From Kocuria rosea subsp. polaris (GTDB lineage: Bacteria > Actinomycetota > Actinomycetes > Actinomycetales > Micrococcaceae), in assembly GCA_023896275.1 (NCBI GenBank), contig MLDA01000004.1, forward strand, positions 114,998 to 178,997: a stretch of DNA of 64,000 nucleotides. Reading direction: 5' to 3'. The translations under genes were made by a program, and so were the position numbers. Of this stretch, positions 40,650 to 51,321 are shown piece by piece. Under the pieces are notes generated by a model. That model was not told the DNA's origin. It searched no databases and saw nothing but the letters and a program-made list of their open reading frames with translations. The first letter of the stretch is position 1. Every line of letters begins with the position of its first letter.

Positions 40650-42968
40650 TTAGCCGAAGTACTTCTCCATGGTGCCCTCGTGGGCCTCGCGGAGCTCGTC
40701 GATGCTGGCCGTGAACTGGCCCTGCACCTCGAGGGCGCCGGACTGCGCGTCGACGACACCCAGGCGCGCGACCGGGAAGCCGCGGGCCGAGAGCATGTCG
40801 TTGAAGCGGACCTCCTCGGAGCGCGGCACGGCCACGACGGCGCGGGCCTGCGACTCGGAGAAGAGCGCGGTGAACGCCTCGATCCCGTCGCGCTCGCACA
40901 CGTCGTCGAGCGCGACCCGGGCACCGACGCCGTGGCGCAGGACCATCTCGGACAGGGCCGCGGCGAGGCCGCCCTCGGAGAGGTCGTGCGCGGCGTCGAT
41001 CATGCCGTCGCGGGAGGCGTTGATGAGCAGCTCGCCGAGGAGCTTCTCCGCCGCCAGGTCCACCTTCGGCGGCGTGCCGCCCAGGTGGCCGCGCAGGTTC
41101 GCGAACTCGGAGCCGTCCAGCTCGTCACCCGTGGTGCCCATGAGGTAGATCGCCTGGCCGTCGGCGTCCGCGCGCCAGCCCGACGGCGTGCGGCGGGCAA
41201 CGTCGTCGAACTTGCCGAGCGTCGCGACGACCGGCGTCGGGTGGATCGCCTTGTCGCCGGTCTGGTTGTAGAGCGAGACGTTGCCGCCCGTGACCGGGAC
41301 GCCGAGCTCCATACACGCGTCCGAGAGGCCGCGGATGCCCTCGGCCAGCTGCCACATCACGTCCGAATCCTCGGGGGATCCGTAGTTGAGGCAGTCGGAG
41401 ACGGCTGCGGGCACGGCGCCGGAGGTGGCGACGTTGCGGTACGACTCGGCCAGGGCCAGCTGCGCGCCGACGTACGGGTCGAGGTAGGTGTAGCGGCCGT
41501 TGGCGTCCGTGGCGATCGCGACGCCGAGGCCGGACTCCTCGTCCACACGCACCACGCCGGCGTCGTCCGGTGTCGCCAGGGCGGTGTTGCCGCCGACGTA
41601 GCGGTCGTACTGGCGGGTGATCCACGACTTGTCGCACATGTTCGGGCTGGCAATCAGCTCGAGCACGGCGGCCTTGAGCTCGTCGCCGGTCTCCGGCAGG
41701 ATCGCCGCGTTGACCGATCCGCGGAACGTGTTGGCCTGCAGCTCGTCCTGCCACTCGGGGCGGGCGTACGGGCGGTCGTAGACCGGGCCGTCGTGGGCGA
41801 CCGTCTTCGGGTCGACGTCGACGATGATCTCACCGTTCCAGGTGATGATCAGGCGGTCGTCGTCGGTCACCTCGCCAAGCCACGAGTACTCGACGTTCCA
41901 TTTGGCCATCGTCGCTTCGAACGCCTCGACGTTCTCCGGCGTCACGACGGCCATCATGCGCTCCTGCGACTCCGACATCAGGATCTCGCCCGGGGTCAGG
42001 GTGGGGTCGCGCAGCAGCACGTCGGTCAGCTCGACGCGCATGCCGCCGTCGCCGTTGGACGCCAGCTCGCTCGTCGCGCAGGAGATGCCTGCGGCGCCGA
42101 GGTCCTGGATGCCCTCGACAAGGGAGTTCTTGAACAGCTCGAGGCAGCACTCGATGAGCACCTTCTCGCTGAACGGGTCGCCGACCTGGACGGCCGGGCG
42201 CTTCGACGGCTTCGAGTCGTCGAAGGACTCCGAGGCCAGCACGGAGGCGCCGCCGATGCCGTCGCCGCCCGTACGGGCGCCGAAGAGCACCACGCGGTTG
42301 CCGACGCCGGAGGCGTTCGCGAGGCGCAGGTCCTCGTGGCGCAGCTTGCCGACGGCCAAAGCGTTGACGAGCGGATTGCCCTGGTAGATCGGGTCGAATA
42401 CGGTCTCGCCGCCGATGTTCGGCAGGCCCAGGGAGTTGCCGTAGCCGCCGATGCCGGAGACCACGCCGTGCACCACGCGCTGCGAGTCCGGGTGGTCGAT
42501 CGCGCCGAAGCGCAGCGGGTCCATCACGGCGATCGGGCGGGCGCCCATCGAGATGATGTCGCGCACGATGCCGCCGATGCCGGTCGCCGCGCCCTGGTAG
42601 GGCTCCACGAACGACGGGGAGTTGTGGGACTCGATCTTGAAGGTCACGGCCCAGCCGTCGCCCAGGTCGGTGACGCCGGCGTTCTCGCCGATGCCGACCA
42701 TAAGGTCCTTCTTCATCTCGTCCGTGACCTTCTGCCCGAACTGGCGCAGGTGGTTCTTGGTGGACTTGTAGGAGCAGTGCTCGCTCCACATCACGGAGTA
42801 CATCGCGAGCTCGGCGGCCGTCGGGCGGCGGCCCAAGATCTTCACGATCTCGTCGAACTCGTTCTGCTTCAGGCCCAGCTCGGCCCACGGCAGGTCGACG
42901 TCCGGGCTCGACGCCGCGTTCTCCACGGTGTCGATGTTGAATTCCTTCTCGGTCGCCTCGGCGGTCAC
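40650..42968 (-). CDS. purL: Phosphoribosylformylglycinamidine synthase subunit PurL
   Basis: 772-aa ATP-dependent FGAM synthetase (step 4 of purine synthesis), of the small PurL type that works with PurS and PurQ. Early markers are [12 protein letters not shown] and [26 protein letters not shown], with GGIVRDI and [15 protein letters not shown] following. The second half repeats the fold, with [24 protein letters not shown] and the [14 protein letters not shown] motif. The GTG start overlaps the purQ stop by 4 bases. A 13-residue N-terminal extension precedes the family start. Confidence 0.97.
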   Translation of the reverse strand: MTAEATEKEFNIDTVENAASSPDVDLPWAELGLKQNEFDEIVKILGRRPTAAELAMYSVMWSEHCSYKSTKNHLRQFGQKVTDEMKKDLMVGIGENAGVTDLGDGWAVTFKIESHNSPSFVEPYQGAATGIGGIVRDIISMGARPIAVMDPLRFGAIDHPDSQRVVHGVVSGIGGYGNSLGLPNIGGETVFDPIYQGNPLVNALAVGKLRHEDLRLANASGVGNRVVLFGARTGGDGIGGASVLASESFDDSKPSKRPAVQVGDPFSEKVLIECCLELFKNSLVEGIQDLGAAGISCATSELASNGDGGMRVELTDVLLRDPTLTPGEILMSESQERMMAVVTPENVEAFEATMAKWNVEYSWLGEVTDDDRLIITWNGEIIVDVDPKTVAHDGPVYDRPYARPEWQDELQANTFRGSVNAAILPETGDELKAAVLELIASPNMCDKSWITRQYDRYVGGNTALATPDDAGVVRVDEESGLGVAIATDANGRYTYLDPYVGAQLALAESYRNVATSGAVPAAVSDCLNYGSPEDSDVMWQLAEGIRGLSDACMELGVPVTGGNVSLYNQTGDKAIHPTPVVATLGKFDDVARRTPSGWRADADGQAIYLMGTTGDELDGSEFANLRGHLGGTPPKVDLAAEKLLGELLINASRDGMIDAAHDLSEGGLAAALSEMVLRHGVGARVALDDVCERDGIEAFTALFSESQARAVVAVPRSEEVRFNDMLSARGFPVARLGVVDAQSGALEVQGQFTASIDELREAHEGTMEKYFG

Positions 42969-43714
42969 TTGGTGCCTCCAACAAGGGTGGTCAGGACGGA
43001 GGTGAAGAAGCCCAGGCCGTCGGTTCCGGTGTGGTCGGGTCCGTAGCCCGCCTCCACGGCGTGCTCCGGGTGCGGCATCAGTCCGACGACGTTGCCCGCC
43101 GCGTTGGTGATGCCGGCGATGTCGCGGCGCGATCCGTTGGGGTTCCAGCCGACATAGCGGAACGCCACGCGGCCCTCGCCCTCGAGCTCATCGAGCGTCT
43201 TCTCGTCGGCGACGTACTGGCCGTCCTGGTTCTTCAGGACGATCGTGATCTCCTGGCCGGCCGCGTACTCGTTGGTCCACGCCGTCGTGTTGTTCTCGAC
43301 GCGCAGCACCTGGTCGCGGCAGATGAACTTCAGGTGATCGTTCTTGATCATCGAACCCGGCAGCAGGTGCGACTCGGTGAGCACCTGGAAGCCGTTGCAG
43401 ATGCCCAGAACGGGCAGCTTGGCGTCCGAATTCGCGGCGTCGACGATCTTGTCCATGAGCGGGGCAAACCGGGAGATCGCGCCGGCGCGCAGGTAGTCGC
43501 CGTAGGAGAACCCGCCCGGGATGACGATCGCGTCGACGTCGGGCAGCTCGGTGTCGGCGTGCCACAGGGACACGGCCTCGGCGCCGGCCAGACGCACGGC
43601 GCGCGCGGCGTCGCGGTCATCCAGGGTGCCGGGGAAGGTCACGACGCCGATGCGGGCGCCGGAGAGCGCGGGTGACGGCGACGAGTAGTCGCCGATGAGG
43701 GGGAGGTCCGTCAT
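42965..43714 (-). CDS. purQ: Phosphoribosylformylglycinamidine synthase glutaminase subunit PurQ
   Basis: 249-aa class I glutaminase that supplies ammonia to Pur[21 protein letters not shown] opens the domain, [17 protein letters not shown] follows, the nucleophile Cys is in [11 protein letters not shown], and the His/Glu pair in MPHPEHAVE completes the triad. It begins two bases after the purS stop and overlaps purL, so the three subunits of the complex are made together. A ~15-residue N-terminal extension is present. Confidence 0.97.
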   Translation of the reverse strand: MTDLPLIGDYSSPSPALSGARIGVVTFPGTLDDRDAARAVRLAGAEAVSLWHADTELPDVDAIVIPGGFSYGDYLRAGAISRFAPLMDKIVDAANSDAKLPVLGICNGFQVLTESHLLPGSMIKNDHLKFICRDQVLRVENNTTAWTNEYAAGQEITIVLKNQDGQYVADEKTLDELEGEGRVAFRYVGWNPNGSRRDIAGITNAAGNVVGLMPHPEHAVEAGYGPDHTGTDGLGFFTSVLTTLVGGTK

Positions 43715-43716
43715 GA

Positions 43717-43968
43717 CTAGTCCTCGACCACCTGGACGTTGACGACGTCCTCGATCACCGGGTTGGAGAGCAGCGTCTCCGCGGCCTCGCGTGCCTGCTG
43801 CAAGATGGTTTCGGTCACCTCGCCGTCGACCTTGAGTTCGAATCGCTTGCCCTGGCGGACACCGGAGAAGGCATCGAATCCGAGGCGGGGCAGCGCGCCC
43901 ACGATGGCCTTGCCCTGGGGGTCCAGGATCTCGGGCTTGGGCATGACATCAACAACAATCCGGGGCAT
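43717..43968 (-). CDS. purS: Phosphoribosylformylglycinamidine synthase subunit PurS
   Basis: 83-aa dimeric bridging subunit that joins PurL and PurQ. The whole protein matches the family: [24 protein letters not shown], then [13 protein letters not shown], and the C-terminal [20 protein letters not shown] lies nine bases before the ATG. It is the first gene of purSQL. Confidence 0.97.
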   Translation of the reverse strand: MPRIVVDVMPKPEILDPQGKAIVGALPRLGFDAFSGVRQGKRFELKVDGEVTETILQQAREAAETLLSNPVIEDVVNVQVVED

Positions 43969-44196
43969 CCGGTGCTACTCCTGTGGGCGAGGGGTGGGGT
44001 TCATCGTCCGCGGAGGGTCCAGGCGCCGTCTCACGCCTCAGGCGCTCCGCGAGCTTGCGACCCAAGTCTACCGGGCGCGGAGGCTTTCCGTGTTCAGTGT
44101 GAAAGCGTGCGGTCCGGGCCGGATTCCCATAGCCTGCAGAGGAGGAGAGCCGTTCGACCGGATGCACGCGGTCAGGCACTGACGCGAGGAGGCGTG
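43969..44196. promoter_or_regulatory. Divergent intergenic region between purS and the FGGY kinase gene
   Basis: Leftward, TAGACT (complement of 44065-44070) is a candidate purS -10. Rightward, TAGCCT (44130-44135) may serve the kinase gene. No convincing -35 was seen, and I found no PurR-like palindrome or riboswitch-like structure. The rest appears featureless. Confidence 0.35.
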
Positions 44197-45693
44197 ATGG
44201 CGCGACGGGCCGTGATCGGACTGGACATCGGCACGGGGTCGACCAAGGCCGTCCTGGCCGCCGCCGGAGGCGAGATCCTGGCGACGTCGGTGCGGCACCA
44301 TGGAATGTCGATGCCGCATCCGGCCTGGGCGGAGATGGACGCCGAGCGCGACTGGTGGGGCGACGCCGTCGCTTGCCTGAGTGAACTCACCGCGGCAGGC
44401 CGAGACCTGGATTGCACGATCGACGCCGTCTGCGTCTCCGGACTCGGGCCCGCCGTCGTTGCGGAATCGACGGGTGGTCACGTCCGCGGCCCGGCGATCC
44501 TCTACGGCGTCGACACGCGAACCGGCGAGCAGATCGAGCAGCTGAACCGCGACATCGGCCCGGCCCGCATCCTGGAGCGTGGCGGCACCGAGCTGTCCTC
44601 TCAGGCCGCGGGCGCCAAGCTCCTGTGGCTGGCCCAACACGGCGCCCTCGAACCCGGGGACCGGTTCTTCTCGTCCCACACGTTCGTCACGTGGCGGCTC
44701 ACCGGGACGTACTACCTGGACCACCAGACCGCGAGCCAGTTCGACCCGTTCTACGACATGCAGGCGGGGGCATGGGCCCACGACTGGGCCGAGACCTTCC
44801 TGCCCGGGTGCGAGCTGCCGCAGCTGCGCTGGCCCGGCGAGATCATCGGTCAGGTGTCCACCGCCGCGGCCGCGCGGACGGGGCTGGTCGCCGGCACGCC
44901 CGTCCTCGCTGGAACGATCGACGCCTGGGCCGAGGCGTACTCGGTCGGCACGACGGCGCCCGGCGACGCGATGCTCATGTACGGCTCGACGGTCTTGGCG
45001 ATCTCCTCGCTCGCGGGCTTCTGGAGCCACTCGGGGCTCTGGGCGACGACGGGGCTCACGCCCGGCTCGCACACCCTGGCCGCGGGGATGTCGACGAGCG
45101 GTTCCCTGATGTCGTGGATCCGCGACCTCTGCAGCGGGCAGTCGTACGAGGCCCTCATCGGGCAGGCCCGCGCGGTGCCGCCGGGGTCCGACGGCCTGCT
45201 GATGCTGCCTTATTTCGCCGGCGAGCGGTCCCCGGTCTCGGACCCGAAGGCGCGCGGCGTCATCGCCGGGCTGACGCTTGGCCACGGTCCGGGGCACCTC
45301 TTCCGCGCCGGGTACGAGTCGATCGCTTTCGGGGTCCGCCAGATCCTAGATCTGCTGGGCGACGCCGGCGCCGCGCCGACCCGGATCGTGGCGGTCGGCG
45401 GCGGGACCCAGGGCGGGCTGGGGCCGCAGATCGTCTCGGACGTCTGCGGCGTCGAGCAGCACGTGCCCCGCACCGTCATCGGCGCCAGCTACGGTGATGC
45501 GCTCCTCGCCGCGCAGGCGGTCGGGCTTGCGAAGGCCGATGAGAACTGGTGCAGCATCGACCGGATCATCACGCCGGATCCGGGGCACCGCGCCGACTAC
45601 GACGACCTCTACCCGAACTACGCCCGGCTCTACTCGTCGACGCGGCCCATCGTTCACGACCTCGCGGACTTCGCCGCCGCCCGCGAATCGTAG
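44197..45693 (+). CDS. FGGY-family carbohydrate kinase
   Basis: 498-aa sugar kinase (xylulokinase/gluconokinase fold). The phosphate-binding loop GLDIGTGSTKAVL is at 8-20; ILYGVDTRT lies in the place of the substrate-binding segment; the second ATP motif GGTQGGLGPQIVSDV is near residue 400. The ATG was chosen for GAGGAGG four bases upstream. It stands alone: no transporter or isomerase gene is adjacent to identify its sugar, so I give no specific name. Confidence 0.9.
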   Translation: MARRAVIGLDIGTGSTKAVLAAAGGEILATSVRHHGMSMPHPAWAEMDAERDWWGDAVACLSELTAAGRDLDCTIDAVCVSGLGPAVVAESTGGHVRGPAILYGVDTRTGEQIEQLNRDIGPARILERGGTELSSQAAGAKLLWLAQHGALEPGDRFFSSHTFVTWRLTGTYYLDHQTASQFDPFYDMQAGAWAHDWAETFLPGCELPQLRWPGEIIGQVSTAAAARTGLVAGTPVLAGTIDAWAEAYSVGTTAPGDAMLMYGSTVLAISSLAGFWSHSGLWATTGLTPGSHTLAAGMSTSGSLMSWIRDLCSGQSYEALIGQARAVPPGSDGLLMLPYFAGERSPVSDPKARGVIAGLTLGHGPGHLFRAGYESIAFGVRQILDLLGDAGAAPTRIVAVGGGTQGGLGPQIVSDVCGVEQHVPRTVIGASYGDALLAAQAVGLAKADENWCSIDRIITPDPGHRADYDDLYPNYARLYSSTRPIVHDLADFAAARES

Positions 45694-45702
45694 GCTGGTT
45701 GC

Positions 45703-46119
45703 ATGTCCTCCAGCATCGAGAACGAGTCGCGCTGCCCCTGCGGCGCCGGCGAGACCTACGGCCAGTGCTGCGGCCGCTTCCACGCGGGGGCCGCCGCGCC
45801 GACCGCCGAGGCCCTCATGCGCTCGCGTTACTGCGCGTACGCGCTCCTGGCGCGCGACCCGCAGCGCTTCGGCGCCTACCTGCACGCGACGTGGGACCCA
45901 GCGACCCGTCCCCGGCTCGCCGAGCTGCGCGAGCCGGGCCCCGAGTGGGTTCGCTTGCAGGTCCTCACCACGACGGGCGGCCCGTTCGATGACGCCGCCA
46001 CCGTCGAGTTCGTCGCCCTACATCGGGACGACGACGGCGCCCGCCACCGCATGCACGAGCTCAGCCGGTTCCGCCGCGACGACGGCCGCTGGCTCTACAT
46101 CGACGGCGACGTTCGCTGA
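45703..46119 (+). CDS. YchJ-family (UPF0225) protein with SEC-C motif
   Basis: 138 aa. Zinc-binding SEC-C cysteines 11, 13, 22 and 23 lie in CPCGAGETYGQCCGRFH. Then comes an NTF2-like domain with the family phrase EALMRSRYCAYALL and the C-terminal SRFRRDDGRWLYIDGDV. Function is not established. TAGGCT, whose TAG is the stop of the kinase gene, sits six bases before the ATG, and no ribosome site is present, so translation may be leaderless. Confidence 0.9.
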   Translation: MSSSIENESRCPCGAGETYGQCCGRFHAGAAAPTAEALMRSRYCAYALLARDPQRFGAYLHATWDPATRPRLAELREPGPEWVRLQVLTTTGGPFDDAATVEFVALHRDDDGARHRMHELSRFRRDDGRWLYIDGDVR

Positions 46120-46179
46120 GCGGCGCTGCGCGTACGCCACCGCCGCGCTCGCTCCCGTCAGTGGTGGCCGGCTGTCAGC

Positions 46180-47751
46180 TCAGCGTTCGAGCGTGACCGT
46201 GCGCAGGTCCAGGCGACGCAGTACGACGTCGGCGGCCTCCGGGTCCGTGCCCGGCGCCTTTCGCGCGGCGAGGACTTCGCGGCGGGCGGCGTCGAGGGCC
46301 TCGCGCTGGACCTGGTCCATGACCGCGAGGGTCTGGCGCAGCAAATGCATCTTCTTCGGATCGGACTCGGCGTCGGTTTCGAGCAGCGTGTGCAGCGACT
46401 CCATGCGCTTGGCGAGCACCGCTCGGCGTTCCGGCGACAGCTTCTGCGCGGCCGTGGAGTTCTTCACGGCGTCGAGCGCGACCGCCTGGGCCCGCCGGGC
46501 CAACAAGTGCTCCTGGCGCTCGAGGTCGGCGCGATCGTCGGGCAGCTTGAGCCGGCGCATGAGCGCGGGCAGCGTCAGACCCGGCACCACCAGGGTCACG
46601 AGCAACACGGCGCACGCGGCCGCGATCACGAAGTTCCGGCCCTCCAGCGGCTCGCCGGCCGTCGTCGTCGTGGGCAGGGCGAGCGCAAGCGCGAGCGTCG
46701 CCAGCCCGCGCATGCCGCACCACGTGAGCACCAGGACCTCCTTGAGCGAGCCGGGAACCTTGTTCCGGCGCTCGGTCCCACCGAGCCGGAGGATCCCGTA
46801 CATCCACCCGAAGCGGACGAGCAGCACAGCCACGCACACCACCAAAATGCCGGGAATGAACCCAAGCAGGTCGGCACCCTCGTCCTCGATGACGTAGCGC
46901 ATCTCGATCCCGACCAAGCCGAACGCGACGCCGGTGGTCAGCAATTCCACGACCTCCCAGAACGACGCGCGCGTCAGCCGCTCCTCGGAATCCTGCGGGC
47001 GGGCGCGCCGTCCCAGCTCGAGCGCGGTGACGACGACGGCGACGACGCCCGAGCAGTGCAGCTCCTCGGCCAGCAGATACACGGCGTACGGCGCGACGAG
47101 CGTCGTCGCGGAGCGGGCGACGAGGTTCGGCACGAACCGGTTCAGCGCGCCGACGAGCCAGGCCATGCCCAGGCCCAGGACACCGGCGCCGGCCGCGCCG
47201 AGCAGGAACGCGGGGATCACGCCCCAGCCGACCTCGCCGCCGCTGACGGCCGCGGCGACGGCGGCCTGGAAGATGACAATCGCCATCGCGTCGTTGAAGA
47301 GGCCCTCGGTCTGCAGCGTCGAAACGAGGCGGCGGGGCATGTTCACCTTGCCGGCGACGGCCTCGACGGCCACGGGGTCCGGCGGGGCAACGATCGCACC
47401 CAGGGCGATCGCGGCCGGCAGCCCGATGGCCGGGACGATCCACCACGCGAGCCCGGCGACGACGGCGACCGTCGCCACGATGAGGAGGACGGCCAGCAGG
47501 ATCAGGCTGCGCCAGCGGAGCCGGAAGACCGACCACGAGCTGCGCTGCGCGGCCGCGAAGAGCAGCGGCGGCAGGAACAACGGCAGGATCAACTCCGGGT
47601 CGATCCGGATCTCCGGGATGAACGGCAGGAAGGCGATGCCGGCCGAGAACAGCAGCATGAGCACCGGGTAGGGCAGGCGGATGCGTTCGCCGAGCCCGAC
47701 GACGAGGACGGTGCCGAAGAGGAGGCCGATGAGCAGGATCAGGAAGTCCAT
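46180..47751 (-). CDS. CPA1-family Na+/H+ antiporter
   Basis: 523-aa monovalent cation/proton antiporter. Twelve or so helices include IVAPPDPVAVEAVAG (the NhaP/NHE Asp-Pro motif), TEGLFNDAMAIVIFQAAVAAA with the conserved (E/D)xxxND ion-binding motif, and VLTWCGMRGLATLALALALP. The C-terminal ~110 residues form a charged helical cytoplasmic region. TAGATT six bases before the ATG and no ribosome site suggest leaderless expression. Likely role: pH and sodium homeostasis. Confidence 0.92.
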   Translation of the reverse strand: MDFLILLIGLLFGTVLVVGLGERIRLPYPVLMLLFSAGIAFLPFIPEIRIDPELILPLFLPPLLFAAAQRSSWSVFRLRWRSLILLAVLLIVATVAVVAGLAWWIVPAIGLPAAIALGAIVAPPDPVAVEAVAGKVNMPRRLVSTLQTEGLFNDAMAIVIFQAAVAAAVSGGEVGWGVIPAFLLGAAGAGVLGLGMAWLVGALNRFVPNLVARSATTLVAPYAVYLLAEELHCSGVVAVVVTALELGRRARPQDSEERLTRASFWEVVELLTTGVAFGLVGIEMRYVIEDEGADLLGFIPGILVVCVAVLLVRFGWMYGILRLGGTERRNKVPGSLKEVLVLTWCGMRGLATLALALALPTTTTAGEPLEGRNFVIAAACAVLLVTLVVPGLTLPALMRRLKLPDDRADLERQEHLLARRAQAVALDAVKNSTAAQKLSPERRAVLAKRMESLHTLLETDAESDPKKMHLLRQTLAVMDQVQREALDAARREVLAARKAPGTDPEAADVVLRRLDLRTVTLER

Positions 47752-47850
47752 GGGCCCAATCTATTGCACGCCGCCGGAGAGGCGGGCGCAGAGGACGAAT
47801 AGCTGGCTAGATGCGGCTGGTTCGTCTCATCGCTTCCGTAGGATGATGCC

Positions 47851-49035
47851 ATGTTCGAATCGCGCGGCGCCCTCGGAGTTCTAAGAAACCAACGTCCCGG
47901 AACACACGGCGTGGGCGGTATGGAGCTGTTCTTCGACCTCGTCTACGTTTTCACCATCATCCAGCTCTCCCACTTCCTCTTGCACCACCACTCGTGGCAG
48001 GGGGCGGCCGAGGCCGCGGTCCTCTTCGCCGCCGTCTGGTGGGGGTGGAACTACACCGCCTGGGCCATGAACTGGCTGGATCCGCAGCACGCGGCGGTCC
48101 GGGTGCTGCTGGCGTTTCTCATGCTGTGCGCCCTGGGGATGGCGATCGCGATTCCCGAGTCGTTCGGCGAGCGAGCGTGGCTGTTCGTCGGCGCCTACGT
48201 GACGTTCCAGATCGTGCGCAGCGCCTTCATGGTGCTCGCGTTCCGGGGCCAGCAGATGGGGAAGAACTACGCTCAGCTGCTGGCCTGGAGTGGCCTCGCG
48301 AGCGTCGTCTGGATCGCCGGGGCGGCCGCACCGGAGGAGTACCGGCTCGCGATCTGGGCGCTCGCGGTAGTCGTCGACTATGCCGGGCCGCTCGTCGGAT
48401 TCTGGCTGCCGGGGGTGGGCACGAGCGACATGAGCACGTGGCCGCTCGACGAGCCGCACCTGGCGGAGCGCAGCCGGCTGGTGTTCATCATCGCCCTCGG
48501 CGAGTCGATCCTCATCCTCGGCGGCGTCCTCCTGGAGGCGGAGTTGAGCCCGGCGGTCGTGACGGCGGCCGTGATGGGCTTCTGCGCGATAGTGATCCTC
48601 TGGTGGTTGTACTTCTCGGCGCGACACGGCAACGCTGACCACGAGGCGCCGGCTCTCGACAAGGCATCTCAGGTGGCTCGAGCCGCGTACGCGTATGCGC
48701 ATGCATTCATGGTGGCCGGGGCGATCGTGGCCGCCGTCGCGGTCGAGCTCGTGGTGGCGCACCCGCTGGACAACGAGGGGTGGCCGGTCGCGCTCACACT
48801 GTCCGCCGGGCCAGCGCTCTACCTGCTGGGCAATATCGTCTTCGTCGCCGCGCACACCGGCCGCGCGCCGACGTCGCGCATCGTGGCGCTGGGCCTGCTC
48901 GCGTTGGTGGTGCCGTTGAACGCGGCGCTGATCAACCTGCTCGCGGGAGCGGTGGTCACCGTCATCCTGCTAGGCCTCCTGCTGTCCACAGTGACCCTGC
49001 GCCAGTCTTCTCGGCCGGAGGTGCCGGCGCACTGA
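47851..49035 (+). CDS. Low temperature requirement protein A (LtrA) family
   Basis: 394-aa membrane protein with about eleven helices. The N-terminal ELFFDLVYVFTIIQLSHFLLHH and later RSRLVFIIALGESILILGG are LtrA signatures. Despite the name its molecular function is not established. TAGGAT six bases before the ATG makes it a leaderless candidate. It is divergent from the antiporter gene (100 bases apart). Confidence 0.9.
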   Translation: MFESRGALGVLRNQRPGTHGVGGMELFFDLVYVFTIIQLSHFLLHHHSWQGAAEAAVLFAAVWWGWNYTAWAMNWLDPQHAAVRVLLAFLMLCALGMAIAIPESFGERAWLFVGAYVTFQIVRSAFMVLAFRGQQMGKNYAQLLAWSGLASVVWIAGAAAPEEYRLAIWALAVVVDYAGPLVGFWLPGVGTSDMSTWPLDEPHLAERSRLVFIIALGESILILGGVLLEAELSPAVVTAAVMGFCAIVILWWLYFSARHGNADHEAPALDKASQVARAAYAYAHAFMVAGAIVAAVAVELVVAHPLDNEGWPVALTLSAGPALYLLGNIVFVAAHTGRAPTSRIVALGLLALVVPLNAALINLLAGAVVTVILLGLLLSTVTLRQSSRPEVPAH

Positions 49036-49080
49036 TGGAGGACCGCGCAGCATCGACGACGCAGAGAAGGTGAGGAACGG

Positions 49081-50286
49081 GTGAAGGTGATGAACCCCTT
49101 GGAGGAGCTCTCGCTCGCCCAGCTCAGGCAGCGCAAGAGCCTGAAATGGCGGGCCCACCCCGACGACGTACTGCCGCTCTGGCTGGCCGAGATGGACGTG
49201 CCCCTGGCACCTGCGGTGGCCGAGGTGCTGCACGAGGCCATCGCGATCGGCGACACCGGCTACCCGGCCGGGCACGCCTTCGCCGACGCGGTGCGGGACT
49301 TCGCGATCCGACGCTGGAAATGGGACGGGATCGACTCTCGGCGGGTCACGTTGGTCCCCGATGTGATGACGGGCGCCGTGCAGGTTCTGCGCCTGGTCAC
49401 GGATCCCGGCGACGTCGTCGTCGTGAACTCTCCCGTGTACGCGCCTTTCTACGCGTACGTCACGCACAATGACCGGCGGATCCTCGAGGCGCCACTGGGG
49501 ACGGATCTGCGGATCGACCTCGACACGCTTGAGGACGCGTTCCGGCGGGCCCGCTCCGGAGGCGGAAAGGCCGCCTTCCTCATGAGCAATCCGCACAATC
49601 CAACCGGAACCGTGCACACGGCTGCCGAGCTGACGGCCGTCGCGGAGCTCGCACGCCGGTACGGGGTGCGCGTCGTGGCTGACGAGATCCACGCGCCGCT
49701 GGTGCTCCCCGGCGCGAGCTTCACGCCCTACCTCAGCGTGACTGGCGGCGAGGACGCGTTTTCCCTCATGTCGGCGACCAAGGGCTGGAACCTCGCCGGG
49801 CTCAAGGCGGCCCTGGCCATCGCGGGGCCGGAGGCGGCCGCCGATCTGCGCCGGATGCCGGAGGAGGTCGGGCACGGGGCGTCGTACCTCGGCGTCATGT
49901 CGCACACGACGGCGTTCGAGCACGGGGACGCGTGGCTCGACTCCCTGCTCGCCGGGCTCGACGCCAACCGGACCCTCCTGGGAGAACTCGTCGCCGAGCA
50001 CTTGCCGGGCGTGCGCTACCACGTGCCTGAGGGGACCTACCTGGCCTGGCTCGACTGCCGCGCCCTGGGGCTGGAGCCGGAGACCGCCTCGGCGGAACCC
50101 GCCGTCGTCACGGAGCTCGCCGGGCCGGCCAAGTTGTTCCTCGACGAGGCCAGGGTGGCCCTCAGCTCGGGGCACGTCTTCGGTCCGGGAGGCGCGGGGT
50201 ACGTGCGCCTCAACTATGCGACGTCGCAGGCCATCCTGACGGAGGCGATCACGCGGATGGGATCGGCGGTGCGGGCCAGGGGGTGA
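49081..50286 (+). CDS. MalY/PatB-type aminotransferase (C-S beta-lyase)
   Basis: 401-aa fold-type I PLP enzyme. The PLP lysine is in [12 protein letters not shown], with SNPHNPTG and [11 protein letters not shown] upstream as in the family; the opening [20 protein letters not shown] is the MalY/PatB mark. These enzymes cleave cystathionine or cysteine S-conjugates to pyruvate, ammonia and a thiol. GAGG lies before the GTG at 49081; an ATG three codons later is possible. No linked methionine gene is present. Confidence 0.9.
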   Translation: MKVMNPLEELSLAQLRQRKSLKWRAHPDDVLPLWLAEMDVPLAPAVAEVLHEAIAIGDTGYPAGHAFADAVRDFAIRRWKWDGIDSRRVTLVPDVMTGAVQVLRLVTDPGDVVVVNSPVYAPFYAYVTHNDRRILEAPLGTDLRIDLDTLEDAFRRARSGGGKAAFLMSNPHNPTGTVHTAAELTAVAELARRYGVRVVADEIHAPLVLPGASFTPYLSVTGGEDAFSLMSATKGWNLAGLKAALAIAGPEAAADLRRMPEEVGHGASYLGVMSHTTAFEHGDAWLDSLLAGLDANRTLLGELVAEHLPGVRYHVPEGTYLAWLDCRALGLEPETASAEPAVVTELAGPAKLFLDEARVALSSGHVFGPGGAGYVRLNYATSQAILTEAITRMGSAVRARG

Positions 50287-50298
50287 TGCCCGCGCGAC

Positions 50299-51312
50299 TC
50301 AGCCGGCGACCACGTCGTCGGCCAGCTCGGGCACGGCTCGCAGGCCCGCCAGCCCGCGGATCTCCTCCGCGGCCAGCCGGAGGTTGAGGACGGGGACCAC
50401 CGGCAGCGCGGACGACAGTTCCGCCACGAACGGCTCCTCCTGGGCGCGCCGGCGGGCCATGAAGTCACCGGCGGTTGCGGGGGAGCGCTTGTTGACCACG
50501 AGCGAGCGCACCCCGATGCCCAGGGCGCGCAGCTGCCCGGCGAACTCAATCGTCTCGGCCACGGGCAGCCGCTCGGCGGCGAGCACCAGGACGAAAGCCG
50601 TGCGTTCCGCGTCCGCCAGGAGCTCCCGCAGCCGGGCGAACCGTTTCCTGCGCCGGGTCAGCACGGACCGGATCCGCGCGTCGCGGGTCTCGGCGGCCCC
50701 GGACTCGCCGCCGAGCCCGACCAGGGCTGCGCCGAACTTCTCGCTCGCCTCCCGCCGCTTGAGCAGCCCGTCCGTCCACGCCGTCATCATCTCCGGCAGC
50801 TCCATGAGCCGCGCGGTGTGCCCCGACGGGGCCGTGTCGAACACGACGACGTCGTAGCCGGTCTCCGGACCGCCGGCGACCTGCTCGGTCAGTTCCGCGA
50901 TCCGCTCGAGCACCGAGGCCTCGTGCGTGCCGGGCGCCTCGGCCGCGAGCCGCAGGTACTTGTCGACCTCGCGGTGCAGGTGTTCGGGCATGAGCGCACG
51001 GATCGTCGCCCCAACCTCTCGCAGGTGTTTTGCCGTGGCCGCCGCCGGGTCCAGCTCGAGCGCGTCGAGCCGGCCCGCGCCGGAGGCGCCGTCGTCGTGC
51101 TGGATCAGGGCGGTGGGGACGTCGCCAAGCCGGACGCCGAAAAGGTGGCCCAGGTTGTGGGCCGGGTCGGTCGAGACGAGCAGGACGCGCCGGCCGGCGT
51201 CGGCCTCGGCGACCGCGGTCGCGGCGGCGAGCGTTGTCTTGCCGACGCCGCCCTTGCCGGAGAAGAACACGACGCGCGCGCCGGCGGCGAGGGCGGTCAG
51301 GTCAGCGGGCAT
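50299..51312 (-). CDS. ArsA/Get3-family ATPase
   Basis: 337-aa deviant Walker ATPase. The P-loop GKGGVGKTT is at 19-27; STDPAHNLGHLFG is switch I, and DTAPSGHTARLMELP the family signature of Get3/ArsA proteins. A helical insertion (residues 110-215) could form a hydrophobic client groove. No arsenic genes are nearby. It follows the CC-star gene by 9 bases in an operon headed by cstA, so it may act on those products rather than arsenite; that is inference. Confidence 0.9.
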   Translation of the reverse strand: MPADLTALAAGARVVFFSGKGGVGKTTLAAATAVAEADAGRRVLLVSTDPAHNLGHLFGVRLGDVPTALIQHDDGASGAGRLDALELDPAAATAKHLREVGATIRALMPEHLHREVDKYLRLAAEAPGTHEASVLERIAELTEQVAGGPETGYDVVVFDTAPSGHTARLMELPEMMTAWTDGLLKRREASEKFGAALVGLGGESGAAETRDARIRSVLTRRRKRFARLRELLADAERTAFVLVLAAERLPVAETIEFAGQLRALGIGVRSLVVNKRSPATAGDFMARRRAQEEPFVAELSSALPVVPVLNLRLAAEEIRGLAGLRAVPELADDVVAG

Positions 51313-51321
51313 GCGGTCCTT

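Noticed and set aside
50299..51312. Arsenite pump ATPase
   Set aside because: No arsB, arsD or arsenical-binding cysteine cluster is nearby; the gene belongs to the cstA operon.
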